The notes under the pieces are model-generated. The model was not told the origin of the DNA. It was given only the letters and a program-made list of their open reading frames with translations, and did no database searches. The position numbers and the translations under genes are program-made. Positions 63,998 through 64,000 of a stretch of 64,000 nt of DNA are shown in pieces (the stretch's first letter is position 1; each line of letters opens with the position of its first letter). The stretch covers positions 41,462 to 105,461 of the forward strand of contig NVXG01000031.1 in assembly GCA_002733805.1 (NCBI GenBank), written 5' to 3'. The stretch comes from Robiginitomaculum sp. GTDB taxonomy: Bacteria > Pseudomonadota > Alphaproteobacteria > Caulobacterales > Maricaulaceae.

Positions 63998-64000
63998 AAG

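Noticed and set aside
1..64000. tRNA, rRNA, riboswitch, CRISPR, IS or prophage
   Set aside because: No cloverleaf, repeat-spacer array, transposase, integrase or phage gene was recognised; the few gaps are short and explained by promoters or hairpins.

Overview
The window is about 64 kb of alphaproteobacterial chromosome. It carries CtrA, its phosphotransferase ChpT, its antagonist SciP, the sigma-54 flagellar activator FlbD, and GANTC (CcrM-type) sites in front of ctrA. This set points to the Caulobacterales/Maricaulales/Hyphomonadales group. The large TonB-dependent receptor, the tryptophan halogenase-like protein and the S9 and M28 peptidases suit an aquatic heterotroph of that group. I cannot name a species. 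I see no rRNA, tRNA, CRISPR array, insertion sequence or prophage; coding is dense and housekeeping in character.

Layout. (1) 1-7.7 kb: two tandem paralogous response regulators on the minus strand (the first cut by the window edge), then maoC-like, ribF, ileS, lspA and a BamF-type lipoprotein on the plus strand. The editing domain of ileS differs from its flanks in codon use. (2) 7.8-26.3 kb: the flagellar block. flgL-flgK (minus) diverge from fliK-flgD-flgE (plus); then come sciP, an FkbM-type methyltransferase, the long operon fliF-fliG-fliH-fliN-flbD-flhA, a small membrane protein with its own sigma-54 promoter candidate, and fliJ-fliI (minus). (3) 26.3-33.7 kb: ctrA, then a minus-strand block in transcription order chpT, cheA, cheW, cheY, cheB, cheR. 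(4) 33.8-37.7 kb: ydbH-ynbE-ydbL, an envelope lipid-transport set. (5) 38-41.3 kb: an M23 endopeptidase and several small or secreted proteins of unknown function. (6) 41.3-50.2 kb: two family 2 glycosyltransferases and an O-antigen ligase-like protein around an HMG-CoA lyase-type gene, followed by thrS, yidD, an iron-sulfur scaffold-like gene, cysS and folE. (7) 50.3-60 kb: secreted M28 peptidase, tryptophan halogenase, sulfotransferase, TonB receptor and S9 lipoprotein peptidase. (8) 60.1-63.9 kb: dapF, asd, rarD-like and an epoxide hydrolase-like gene, ending in a hairpin that resembles a dispersed intergenic repeat.

How it works together. The regulatory logic is the clearest story. A CtrA box lies before fliF, so CtrA would switch on the early basal-body operon, which also encodes FlbD. 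FlbD would then activate sigma-54 promoters for later genes. One good -24/-12 match sits before fliK, with two 12-bp direct repeats upstream that could be FlbD enhancers. A second sits before the unknown gene at 24116, making that gene a candidate flagellar component. SciP would close the CtrA window and ChpT would feed phosphate to CtrA. The ctrA upstream region itself holds CtrA half-sites and two GANTC sites, the arrangement expected for cell-cycle autoregulation. All function calls rest on motif recognition by eye; no database search was run.
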